A DNA stretch of 64,000 bases. Source: Gigaspora margarita. Lineage: Eukaryota; Glomeromycota; Glomeromycetes; Diversisporales; Gigasporaceae. Below, piece after piece: positions 25,246 through 35,289 of the stretch. Below the pieces are notes generated by a model that saw only the letters and a program-made list of their open reading frames with translations, ran no database searches and was not told the DNA's origin. Location of the stretch: the NCBI GenBank assembly GCA_009809945.1, contig WTPW01000063.1, positions 92,208 through 156,207 of the forward strand. Reading direction: 5' to 3'. The first letter of the stretch is position 1. Every line of letters starts with the position of its first letter. Made by a program: the position numbers and the translations under genes.

Positions 25246-25460
25246 CTATTAGCTAATTTGTGTATAAAGCTTGAATTATTCTTCAATTCAATGTTATCTT
25301 TAGTTGAAAGAAGCTCATTAAGCCATGGTAAAAAAGGTAAGTAAAGAATTCCAGATACAAAAGGATTGTCAAAATCAAGTTTATTAAATTCATCATATTT
25401 GTTTTTCCAATACGGTGCTAATATTTCTTGAAGGGTATTTTCTGATTCAAGTTTCTACTG
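25246..25460 (-). pseudogene. Short open fragment, unknown family
   Basis: On the minus strand about 69 codons are open, with non-biased composition: ENTLQEILAPYWKNKYDEF, LDFDNPFVSGILYLPFLPWL, then NELLSTKDNIELK. It is bounded by TAG on both sides (25455-25457 and 25246-25248), and the sequence beyond the downstream stop continues in a protein-like way (WLPYFQKIQL). There is no start codon. It looks like an exon fossil but I cannot name the family. Confidence 0.35.
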
Positions 25461-25508
25461 TCTAGTACCAAACTGAATAATTTTTATTAAAAATTATATA
25501 TTTTATAT

Positions 25509-26960
25509 CAGTCAGCCGATATGTCTCATGAAAATATTTTACATATAAAATTTATAAAAAAAACATATAAAATTACTATGAGCTTTGATTTCATAATGTT
25601 TCTTCCCCAACATATTAATTTAAAATTAAATTTTTTGGAAATATAGAACAAGGGGAGAAGAAAAAATTGAGTTTAAAAATTGGATTAAAATTTTGCTGAT
25701 TTTGCACAAAATGAAAATGTAACTTCGCCAAAAACAAATATTTACCAATTTAAGATGAGAAGTATATGTAAAAACATGCTCTGAACAACTTTACTTAAGC
25801 GACAGAAGTAGGTTACCTTGTAAGAAAAGTGGGTTATCTATGTACTAAAGTTAAAATTTATCATTTTTCTTGATTGAACTTTTTTTCTTATTAGGTAATC
25901 TACTTTGGGCTCTTAAGCAAAGTTGTTCAGCATGTAATTTTACATTATATTTGAGGTTGATACACACTTTTTGGACCTTTTACTAAGTGAAAAATAGGGT
26001 TAAATTTAGAAAAAAATGTTTTTTCAAAAAAAATTTTTAGAAAAAAATGTTTTTTCTAAAAAAATTTTTAGAAAAAAATGTTTTTTCTAATTTAACCCCA
26101 TTTTTCACTTAGTTAAAGGTCTGAAAAGTGCGTTTCAACCTCAAATGTGATGTAATTACATGCTGAACAACTTTGCTTAAGAGCCCAAAGTAGGTTACCA
26201 ATAAGAAAAAAAGTTCAATCAAGAAAAATGATAAATTTTAACTTTAATACATAGATAACCCACTTTTCTTACAAGGTAATCTACTTCCGTCGCTTAAGTA
26301 AAGTTGTTCAGAGCATGTTTTTACATATGCTTCTTATTTTAATATTGGTAAATATTTGTTTTTGGCAAAGTTACATTTTTGTTTTGTGCAAAATCAGCAA
26401 AATTTTAATCTAATTTTTAAGCTCAATTTTTTCTTCTCCCCTTGTTCTATATTTCCAAAAAATTTAATTTTAAGTTAATATGTAGAGGAAGAAATATTAT
26501 GAAATCAAAGCTTATAGTAATTTTATATTTTTTTTTATAAATTTATATGGAGAATTCTAATATACACCACAGGTGATTATCACCTGTAGTACAATAGCCA
26601 ATCAAAATTTAGAATTAGGTGTAACATATAAATCAATTTTTGTATAACAAAAACAAACAAAGACAAAGAATTTTTAAAAAACTGCTTCTAACTAAATAAT
26701 TTGTCTATGAAACTACTTTTTTTTATACAAAAAAAAAATTTCTTGCAAAATTTTACTATATATAAAGCACCTTTCTAATTTCTAACCCTTACCCTAACCC
26801 TACATTAAAAAGATTTGCTTTTTGTTTTGATAAAAATGATTTATTTTTATTTATGCATTGTAGATCACAGGTGATAATCACCTGTAGTAAACATTATATT
26901 ATTTCAATTTATATATAACAAAAAACTCAGTCATAAATAGTGTGACAAATCGGTTGACTG
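25509..26960. mobile_element. Palindromic (foldback) element P2
   Basis: Same family as P1: ends CAGTCAGCCGATATGTC and inverted CAGTCAACCGATTTGTC, flanked by ATAT (25505-25508, 26961-26964). Arms share with P1 the words GTAGGTTACC, TTACAAGGTAATCTACTTC, AAGCAAAGTTGTTCAGCATG and TTTTTCACTTAG. The centre at about 26040-26060 is a triplicated AAAAATGTTTTTTC-type sequence. The right arm is interrupted by a ~370-bp insert (26555-26925). Confidence 0.8.
26555..26925. mobile_element. Small element bounded by two identical hairpins, nested in P2
   Basis: CACAGGTGATTATCACCTGTAG at 26568-26589 and CACAGGTGATAATCACCTGTAG at 26866-26887 are nearly perfect palindromes. Comparison with the left arm of P2 shows that roughly 26550-26925 is extra sequence. 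The interior contains CTAACCCTTACCCTAACCC, a short telomere-like stretch. Ends and target duplication are not resolved. Confidence 0.5.
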
Positions 26961-27169
26961 ATATGTTTTACAATCTTAATCACAGAATATATTTCAATAA
27001 TTTACTTTTCTGAACACAAGCAACTTGAAATTCTGAGACGTTTCTTTGTTAGAAAGTATGATTATTAGATAATCCTCAAAAATGCCTTTTATACAAGGCC
27101 CTTTTTTTCATTCTAAAAAAAATAAAAGTTACTCTTAGTCATCATCGAATTTTTAGTATCAAAATCTTT

Positions 27170-28960
27170 GAAAGAAATTGCATGCTGAAATCTTTCAAAA
27201 GAATTGCGATTATTGCGAAATCTTATGAAAGAATCAAAATCTTTTGAAAGATTTCAGTATGCATATCTTTTGAAAGATTTCAAAATAAATTTTGAAATAT
27301 TGTGAAATAAGTTTTGAAATATTGTAAAATAGGGCAAAAAAATATAATTATCTAATTAATTATTCCATGTAGAGGATGCAAAAGGTAATATTTCGCATAT
27401 TATTGTATAAATCTGCAACATTTTGCAATTTTTTGCAATATTTCGTAAAATTTTAAAATTTTTAAAATTTTTGCAATTTTTTTATTTATTATATTTTTAA
27501 ATTAAATATATATTTTTAATTAATATTTTATTATATATTATATTTTAATTATTACACTTCTTTACACTAATTCTATTACTATTATAAAAAAAAAATAAAA
27601 ACTAGCACCTATATACTTGTTTTTGCACATCCCACAATTAGCTATTATCTTCACTTCTTTGTTTAACTATTATATTAGCTTCACTTTTTTTTTGTTATCT
27701 TCATTTCACTCTTTTTTCTAAATACTTCTTAAAAATGGTAAAGAAGTGAAAAATAAAAAAACTTATTTCTTAGAAGTAAGTGTTGGTGTTCTTGCAACTT
27801 GCCAGAAAAATATAGTATTCTTGCAAAGTGCTATAGAAGTTAAAGTTAGTGTTTTTTTAAAGTACCAGAAAGTCAGATCGCATTCTTCAAAGTTCTGAAA
27901 AAGTTAGAAATAAATAAAATAAAAAAATAAGTAAAAAAAAAACAAATGAAAAAAAACAAAAAATATGTAAGCAAAACTTAATAAAAAAAAATGAAGCCCC
28001 AAATCTCTATTTCTCTAAAGTAAGAGTTTATGTTCAGAAATTGCTAAAACCAAGTTGTTTTTATAAAGTGCCAGGTTAATGTTCCTGCAATGTGCCAGAA
28101 AGTATGTATTTGTTTGCAAAGTATTGAAAAAGTCTAAGTTGTGTTTTCTTGCAAAATGCCAGAAAGTAAAGTTTGTTTTCGCAAAGTGCTAGAATAAAAT
28201 AAATTATAAAAAAAATTTAAAAAATAAAAAACAAAAACAAAAAATAAATGAAGCAAAAACTTGCAAAAACTTGTGAAACCTTGCAAAAACTTGTGCCTAC
28301 TAAATCATTTCTCTGAAGAAGTGTTCTTGGAAATTTTGAACTTGCTAAAGAAATTAGTTGTGTGTCTTGTAGCATGTCGAAAGTCTGAGTTGGCTTGAAA
28401 GTCTTATTGGTGTTCTTGCAAAGTGCCAAAAAGTTGTAGGTTTCTTGCAAAGGGTTAATATTCTTGTAAAATGTGAAAAAAATTAAAAAATAAATAAATA
28501 AAAAAAAAAGAAAAAACAAAATGAAAACATAAATAAACAAAATAAAACTAAAAAAACAATATAAACAAAGCGAAAGGAAAAAACAATGTAAAACTGTATA
28601 GAAGATCTAATTTATAAACAAAAGATCTGATCTGATCGTGTAATACAGTAGATTAATTTCGATACATCATACAAAATTTTGAAAATATAGTCCAATGTGT
28701 CCTTGGTATAACCCAGGTTACATATCTACTTATCCAGCCAATCCAGTTCTAAAATATTTTGAAATATTTTGATTACAAAATATTTCAAAAAATATTTTGA
28801 ATCAATTTTGAAATATTTTGAAAACATTTTCAAAATATTTTGAAACATAAAATATTTCGAAATATATTTTGAAATATTTTGAAATATATTGCAATATGCG
28901 AAATTTTTTGAAAGATTTTGCAGTAATGCAAGATCTTTTGAAAGATTTCGTATATTTATT
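27170..28960. repeat. Region bounded by GAAATATTTT / CTTTGAAAGATTT arrays, minisatellite inside
   Basis: Arrays of GAAATCTTT(C/T)GAAAGATTTC and GAAATATTTTGAAA lie at 27175-27335 and 28745-28955. The outermost words AAATCTTTGAAAGAAATTGC (left) and inverted AAATCTTTCAAAAGATCTTG (right) pair, so the block may be one large TIR element; no clean target duplication was found. Inside, about 27780-28480, TTCTTGCAAAGTGCCAGAAAGT is repeated with gaps. Long A-rich runs give meaningless open frames. Confidence 0.5.
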
Positions 28961-29775
28961 TTGCTGATGGTTAAAAGAATTTGATTATATCAAAAAACTT
29001 GCAATACTTTGTGAGATATAAGTGATGCCAAGTCAAAGAAAAAGTTAACTTGCAACACTCTGTGTATAATACAGATAAGGCCAAGTTGAATAGTGAAGAT
29101 AGTGAAGAGAAAATTGCAATATCTGTTTATACAGACAAGACAAGAAGTGAGAATAAGTTATTTTGTGTAACCTATCTTATATTTTTCAATCATAAAGGTT
29201 TGAATAGCAATTTTCATATTTTTGGTTTTGGCTGAAAGGCATTGCTTGAATTGTTTAAATTCTACATCTTAGTTTTTTGTTCATGTTGTTTGTTTTTTTC
29301 TAAATTGAAGGAAATCTAAAAGACTCCATGTTGTATCTAACTTATACTCAAAGTAAAGTGATGCATTTTCTATTAAATGGGGATCTTTGAAAGAATTTGA
29401 TTGAGAATTTGATATGTTGCTAAAAACACATTTTTTTTGGAAGACATTGCATTAAAAAAAATTAAGATCAACAAAAAATTGAAAAATTCAAAATTTTATA
29501 TTTATAAAATTTATTAATCTTACATGACATCTATTTTCAGTAAAATATACAAACATCATGTAGTTAACCAATCATATTAATTATCAACAAATATCACTAA
29601 TTTTATTTTCAGGCAAAATTAAAATACATAATTTAGACAAAATTAAAATTAATTTAGGCTAAATTAAATATAATTCTGGGCAAAATTAGGCAAAAAATTA
29701 AGTATAATTCCGGGCAAAGTTAAATTAAGTATCACGTTAGCAGGTAATTTTAGGCAAGTATAACTTCAAGTTAGT
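28961..29775. other. Intergenic
   Basis: A short open frame (29050-29235, KLNSEDSEEKIAISVYTDK) looks mildly protein-like but has no recognisable family. Around 29630-29750, GGCAAAATTA/GGCTAAATTA repeats. No gene is called. Confidence 0.35.
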
Positions 29776-29777
29776 GT

Positions 29778-29880
29778 TCTGCAGACCCGATCTGAGATCC
29801 AGATCTGATCTAGATCCATACTCGTCGGATCCAAAAATTAAGGATTCGGATTCGGTCTGTCAAATTCGGATCTATATCAG
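29778..29880. repeat. GATCT/GGATC-rich array
   Basis: GATCTGAGATCCAGATCTGATC followed by GATTCGGATTCGG and GGATCTATATCAG. It resembles the short-motif clusters at the ends of the hAT-like elements here, and starts with TTAGTGTTC like one of them, but no partner end was identified. Confidence 0.35.
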
Positions 29881-30709
29881 ATATAAAGATTTACTACCAT
29901 AATTCAGGGCTGTTCCTGGACATGGCCACATGTCGATGGACAGGAGTCCAGAACATCTATACCGTACTTGAGATAACCCATCCAAAAAAAAATGGAATAA
30001 TTGGCACACTAGAAATTTAAAAAAAAATTTTAAAGAAATGTTTTTTAGTTCCAATAGCAACAATTGATTGAATAAATTACAAAGTTTAAGAATAGGGCAA
30101 AGAAAATAATAAAATAATTGAACATAGAAGACTTTTAAATAAATTGAATTCAATCGATCCATCTTTTTGTTTACACCCATCTGAATGTCATTGGTTAACT
30201 TATGGGCGCCATAGTGCAGGTGCGCCAAAATATAAAATCCTAACTTATATCTAGTGATTATTTTTTTATGAAATTTTAAACTTAGTTTTATGAATCTATA
30301 GCTAGCTGCTTGCTTAGTAACAAGCTTTAAACCTTCAAATTCAATTAAAGCAAATTTTTTAATAAAAATTTCTTTTATTTTTTCATCTATTTTTGTATGG
30401 AAAAGTTATAGAGTGATATTATTAATAAAAAAAATAATATGAAACATAATTATTTAGCTTGTAATAATTTATTTTTATATTATTATCAATTTAAAAAACG
30501 TTTATTAATAGTACTTTTTAATTAAAATTTTGAGGTATCAATCCTTTTACACGGACAATAATATGGGTATTAAAAATATATTATTTCTAAAATTAATTAT
30601 CATTTAATCAAATTAATTAATAAATTAAAAAATACGCAAAACAACAATATTTATATATCATTTGCAAATTACTGAATTAATTTGTTTTACTGAAAAAGAG
30701 TTAGAACAT
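29881..30709. other. Intergenic A+T-rich DNA
   Basis: A 118-codon minus-strand frame (29872-30228) is rich in Leu/Phe with no motif and is not accepted as a gene. Nothing else was recognised. Confidence 0.4.
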
Positions 30710-31305
30710 TTAAAGTTCTATAGTGAGGTCTGTATTTAGAAAACTTTTAAATTTTTTTATTAAGTTTCCCTTAGAGTGAGTCATAGTAGTCCCATTGATA
30801 CACTCATCGGAAGGTTGCATTACTTCCAGGTCTTCTAGGATAAGATTTGCATTGAGAGACATATCTTCGATCATGTCAGTATTCCACCAACAATGGTCGT
30901 GGCTAAGATGAGAATTACATGCATAGCCCATATCTTCATAAGCTTCATCATCTACTAATTCACCTTCAATTTCAGGTCTTTGCATAGTTTCATCCCATAG
31001 GGGAGCGTCGACCTAGTAGGTTTCGCTAATATCCATATCTTCAGGTTCGCTTTCATAGTCACTTTCATGCTCATTATTCTCTTTGTACCCGCTCAGTGTA
31101 TTCCATGTTAACTCTTTTCCGAATGCCTTTATTGTATTAAGTATACAGATTCGATCACTAGAACGCGAAAATTTTGGCTGTAAATTATTTTCAGAGGAAT
31201 ACCAAATAGATTTAATTTTAATTTCTCGGAAAGTATCAGATATTTACTCAAATGTTGGTCCCGGCCTTGCTCGTCTTTTACGTTCATTCATCATCGGAAA
31301 AATTC
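30710..31305 (-). pseudogene. Unknown acidic protein, two in-frame stops
   Basis: A single minus-strand frame runs from an ATG at 31303-31305 (MNERKRRARPGPTFE) to a stop at 30710, broken only by TAA after codon 15 and TAG near 31015. Segments include SRSSDRICILNTIKAFGKE, an acidic tract NNEHESDYESEPEDMDIS, and then DAPLWDETMQRPEIEGELVD and CINGTTMTHSKGNLIKKF. There is no frameshift, so decay is recent or the stops are sequence errors; neither stop is framed by GT..AG, so intron removal does not explain them. Basic N terminus plus acidic middle suggests a nuclear protein, but I do not recognise a domain. Confidence 0.55.
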
Positions 31306-31683
31306 GAACTCACATAAATTTCCGCATTAGCATATCTATTTTTGCTTAAATGAACAAAATTTTAAACTATCACATTTTGACGCACTAAGCATACGGCCAA
31401 TTTAATTGATCGGTATAAAATGTTATAAATTATGTTATTAAGGAGAGCAATCCATCATTTTGATTGGTTGTTTAACTTTTTTGGAGGAATAATGTTAACC
31501 GAAAATTTAACTTCGAATAGCCTATTATATTCTACTGTTTTTTTATTTTTCATTTTATTTTTTATATCCGATATTTTATTTTGTTATTTATTATTTATTA
31601 TTTATTTTTTACATTTTATTTTTTATTTTTTTTATATGTTCATTTTATCGGTAGTCATCAAGGGGGTGAAGTTAACCGAAGAA

Positions 31684-33372
31684 TTAAATTCGAACGGTTT
31701 TATCTATGACTTTGCCAAACCGATAATGTGCTGCAAGACTGTATTGCGCAATGGAATTGTCATATTCTGCAGCTTTCATAAACCATTCAAATGCCTTCTT
31801 TTCATCTTTAGCTGTGACCACTCCCTTGTCGTAGAAGTTTCCAATTTGAAGTTGTCTGTTCGGATTTCCACCCTTAGCTGATTTTAAATACCATTCAAGA
31901 GCCTTTTTTTCATTTTTAGCTGTGCCTTTGCCTTTTCCATAACAGGTTCCAACATAACGTTGTCCATACAAATTGCCGCTTTCAGCAGATTTTAAATACC
32001 ATTTAAATGCCTCCTTGTCATTTTTGGCTGTGCCTATGCCTTTCTCATAGCAGGTTCCCGCATTAAGTTGCCCATACGAATTGCCACCTTCAGCAGCTTT
32101 CAAATACCACTTGAATGCCTTTTTTTCATCCTTGACTGTGCCATTACCATTTTCATAGTAGAGTCCAACATTAAATTGTCCATTCGAATTGCCACCTTCA
32201 GCAGATTTCAAATACCATTCAAATGCCTTTTTTTCATCCTTGGATGTTCCTATGCCTTCTTCATAGCAAATTCCAATATGATATTGCCCATCTGAATTGC
32301 CAACTTCAGCAGACTTCAAAAACCATTCAAACGCCTTTCGTTCATCTTTAGTTGAGCCTATGCCTTCGAAATAGAGTACTCCAACTTTAGCTTGTCCATT
32401 CGAATTGCCTTTCTCGGCAGATTTCAAATACCATTCAAACGCCTTTTTTTCATTTTTGTTTGTTCCGATACCATTTTCATAACAGAATCCAACATTAAGT
32501 TGTCCATTCGAATCGCCACCTTCAGCAGATTTCAAATACCATTCAAAAGCCTTTTTTTCATCCTTGTCTGTACCTATGCCATTTTCGTAGAAGAATCCAA
32601 CATTAATTTGTCCATATGAATTGCCACCTTCAGCAGATTTTAAATACCACTCAAACGCCTTCTTTACATCCTTGTCTGTGCCTCTGCCTTTTTCATAACA
32701 AATTCCGACATTAAACTGTCCATTCAAATTACGACCTTTAGCAGATTTCAAATACCATTCAAATGCTTTTTTATCATCCTTGGTTGTGCCTATGCCTTCG
32801 CCATAAAAGTATCCAACATTATATTGTCCATTTGAATTGCCAACTTCAGCAGACTTCAAAAACCATTCAAACGCCTTTTTTTCATCTTTATTGGTGCCTA
32901 AGCCATTGCTATAGCAGAATCCAACATTAAATTTCCCATTCGAATCGCCTCTCTCAGCAGATTTCAAATACCACTCAAATGCCTTTTTTTCATCCTTGGT
33001 TGTGCCTATACCATTTTTATAGTACCATCCAAGACAGCTTTGTCCACTCGAATTGCCACCTTCGGCAGATTTCAAGCACCATTCAAATGCCTTTTTTTCA
33101 TTCTTGACTGTGCCAACACCACTTTCATAGCAGTGCCCAACAGAGAATTGCCCGTTTGGATTGCCACTTTCAGCTGATTTCAAATACCATTTAAATGCCT
33201 TCTTTTGATCCTTGACTGTGCCGATACCATTTTCATAACAGAGTCCAATAATAAATTGTCCATGAGAATTGCCATCTTCCGCAGATTTCAATAATAATTC
33301 AAACTTGTCCTTTACAGAATTGACACCTTTGACAGATTTCAATAACAATTCAATATTGTTCTTTCCATCCAT
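31684..33372 (-). CDS. Sel1-repeat protein, 562 aa, intact
   Basis: The protein is almost entirely Sel1-like repeats: about fourteen consecutive 36-residue units of the form EKKAFEWYLKSAEGGNSNGQ..VG.CYENGIGT.KD. Sel1 repeats are TPR-like helical pairs that act as scaffolds, for example in ER-associated degradation and signalling, but no enzymatic domain is attached here and no signal peptide or membrane segment is visible. The N terminus (MDGKNNIELLLKSV) has two degenerate half-units; the last unit decays into EYDNSIAQYSLAAHYRFGK.

At DNA level this is a tandem array with 108-bp period, which favours unequal exchange and copy-number change. It is uninterrupted, unlike the Sel1-kinase gene 5 kb away on the same strand. 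The start is the first ATG of the frame, just after a T/A homopolymer. The plus-strand open frames opposite it are shadows. Confidence 0.9.
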   Translation of the reverse strand: MDGKNNIELLLKSVKGVNSVKDKFELLLKSAEDGNSHGQFIIGLCYENGIGTVKDQKKAFKWYLKSAESGNPNGQFSVGHCYESGVGTVKNEKKAFEWCLKSAEGGNSSGQSCLGWYYKNGIGTTKDEKKAFEWYLKSAERGDSNGKFNVGFCYSNGLGTNKDEKKAFEWFLKSAEVGNSNGQYNVGYFYGEGIGTTKDDKKAFEWYLKSAKGRNLNGQFNVGICYEKGRGTDKDVKKAFEWYLKSAEGGNSYGQINVGFFYENGIGTDKDEKKAFEWYLKSAEGGDSNGQLNVGFCYENGIGTNKNEKKAFEWYLKSAEKGNSNGQAKVGVLYFEGIGSTKDERKAFEWFLKSAEVGNSDGQYHIGICYEEGIGTSKDEKKAFEWYLKSAEGGNSNGQFNVGLYYENGNGTVKDEKKAFKWYLKAAEGGNSYGQLNAGTCYEKGIGTAKNDKEAFKWYLKSAESGNLYGQRYVGTCYGKGKGTAKNEKKALEWYLKSAKGGNPNRQLQIGNFYDKGVVTAKDEKKAFEWFMKAAEYDNSIAQYSLAAHYRFGKVIDKTVRI

Positions 33373-34896
33373 GGTAACGTCTCTTTTTTTTTTTTTAATA
33401 TATTTTATAATGGGGTGAAAAATAAATTAGAAGACTTTAAAAAAATGAAAAATGTGGAACAATATAAATATTACGTGTAGTACATACCACACTTTTTTTA
33501 TACATATCTTTCCGAGTGTTACAGTCAATTCGTAACCTTAGTGTAAATCAGTCTTGTACTTTTTGGTTTGGGAATGTTAGTTGAAATGTAAAGGCTACCC
33601 GAAGCGTGTATTGATTCTAAGTATTAACTACCAGAATTAGCCTTAAAGTCCGACGGATCCACATGCGGGAGGTAGATAGTCTCATGTGGGATGATTTTTT
33701 TCTTGTAGATCGTTGGATCATCCGATGTTTCTCTATACATGTAGATAAATGCTAGCCCCCTATGTTATGGTGATCCTGACCCGACAATGCATTCACTTCC
33801 ATAATGATTTATTTTGGCAGCAATTTTGCGCTAAAAAATTTACATTCTACTTCAGCCTAAAAAATAATTATTTCTAAAATGTAATAAGATAAAATCCAAC
33901 CTAATAAGCAACACTACATTGAAAATAACATTAGAGATATATCTTAGTTCCGATGGTGACGTCAATTAAGCTACGTGACATGACTATAAAATATTAATGA
34001 ATTATCATAAAAGTAACCGTAACAGTTAATTCATGTGAATTTATTTGGAGATTAAATCAGAGAGTGTACAATGCACTTATATACAGTTTAATTTATAGAA
34101 CGCCAACATTAAAATTATTACGACTACGCTAATTGTTAAACGTATACTAATATATTTTGTGAAATTAACGTGTATCTGGTATACGGAGTACATGCATTTC
34201 GCAACAATTAAATAGCCTAATACCATTAAAGTTAAGAATACGTGAATATGTAATACAATGTGGAAGATAAGCAACAACTTATGGAAATGGGAAACATATG
34301 ACAAAATTATATAGTTACACCGGAACAGAAATAACCACCTATTTTGCAAATGAATGATATAACCCCAAAATTGCTAGTCATTTTCCCTGTAAAAAATGTT
34401 TGTTCTAAACTTTTTAGGAATGGAGTCTATTTCTGAACAGGGGTTTATGTTTGTACTGATTTCATTACGAGGTTTGTACGAGATGTAAAAATAGAAGATT
34501 CTTGATTAAAAATTATCGTACAAAAAACGTATGCGTCTCTTAAAAATTCGGGGCTATGTCGATTTTTCCGAACAAAAAATCGAATAATTTTCTGAACAAT
34601 TTCAAGTGATTTTTTTTTATGGTATATGGTCATTTAAATTTTTGGGTCTTTTGGAAATGGCCCGTGACTAGAGATGCAGGCGGAGCTTGATTTATTTGGA
34701 TGACCCATACTGGTACCGCAACTGAGTTATTACTAGTCTTGATTTTTTGCTTTAAATTACGGCATGCTAAACATGTATAACTTGCGTAAGTACCGATAAA
34801 ATTATTCAAATTATAACTTTTTATTCATGCCGTAACACAATTTTATATGTCGTAACTTGCCGTAACTTTTGTAACTTGCCGTAGCCTTTGACCTTG
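33373..34896. other. Intergenic
   Basis: Presumably includes the promoter of the Sel1 gene, but no core element is certain. CGTAACTTGCCGTAAC-type words repeat around 34810-34885. Two minus-strand frames of 60-90 codons (34077-34349, 34445-34633) lack protein-like features. Confidence 0.4.
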
Positions 34897-34899
34897 TTA

Positions 34900-35097
34900 G
34901 GCCAGATCAATTTAATTCGGTGGTTTATATTACCCCCCTCTTCTGCCTTCCCCCCTCACTATATATGCGGAAAATTTCGGAAAACTTATTATATCACGGA
35001 TCATTTAAGAAAATTTTTATAATAAACTTCCTCTCATCCCTCCCTACCTTTTGTGAGGAGGATGTAATGTAAATCACCGAATTAAATTGGTCTGGCC
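34900..35097. mobile_element. PIF/Harbinger-like MITE, copy 2
   Basis: TTA duplication (34897-34899, 35098-35100). TIRs GGCCAGATCAATTTAATTCG and inverted GGCCAGACCAATTTAATTCG, perfect in length and nearly in sequence. The inner part has C/T-rich stretches (CCCCCCTCTTC, CCTCTCATCCC) as in copy 1 at 8857-9114. Confidence 0.85.
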
Positions 35098-35100
35098 TTA

Positions 35101-35289
35101 TATAGTAAATACGTATACAGTATATTTATTTTATATGAAACTTATCACAATGATAAATGTTTTTTTATTAAAAACTTATTACGTATAACAAATATAGTAT
35201 TAATATATATTTATTACGTATTGTTATTCTATTGCTCATTTATTATTCATCATTTTCTTCATTGAAATTCGAGCTACTAAGCTTGTTGT
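35101..35289. other. A+T-rich spacer
   Basis: Nothing recognised. Confidence 0.3.

Noticed and set aside
26783..26801. Telomere-like CTAACCCTTACCCTAACCC
   Set aside because: Only about three units, inside a mobile element; too short to indicate a telomere. The GGGGTTAGGGTTAG at 18717-18730 is rejected for the same reason.
28217..28540. 107-codon minus-strand frame
   Set aside because: Overlaps the TTCTTGCAAAGTGCC minisatellite and A-rich runs; no motif.
31432..31881. 149-codon plus-strand open frame
   Set aside because: Its 3' third is antisense to the Sel1 gene and the rest is Phe/Ile-rich translation of T-rich intergenic DNA; no domain.
34077..34349. 90-codon minus-strand frame
   Set aside because: Hydrophobic but without signal peptide pattern, homologous motif or neighbouring exons; could be chance in A+T-rich DNA.
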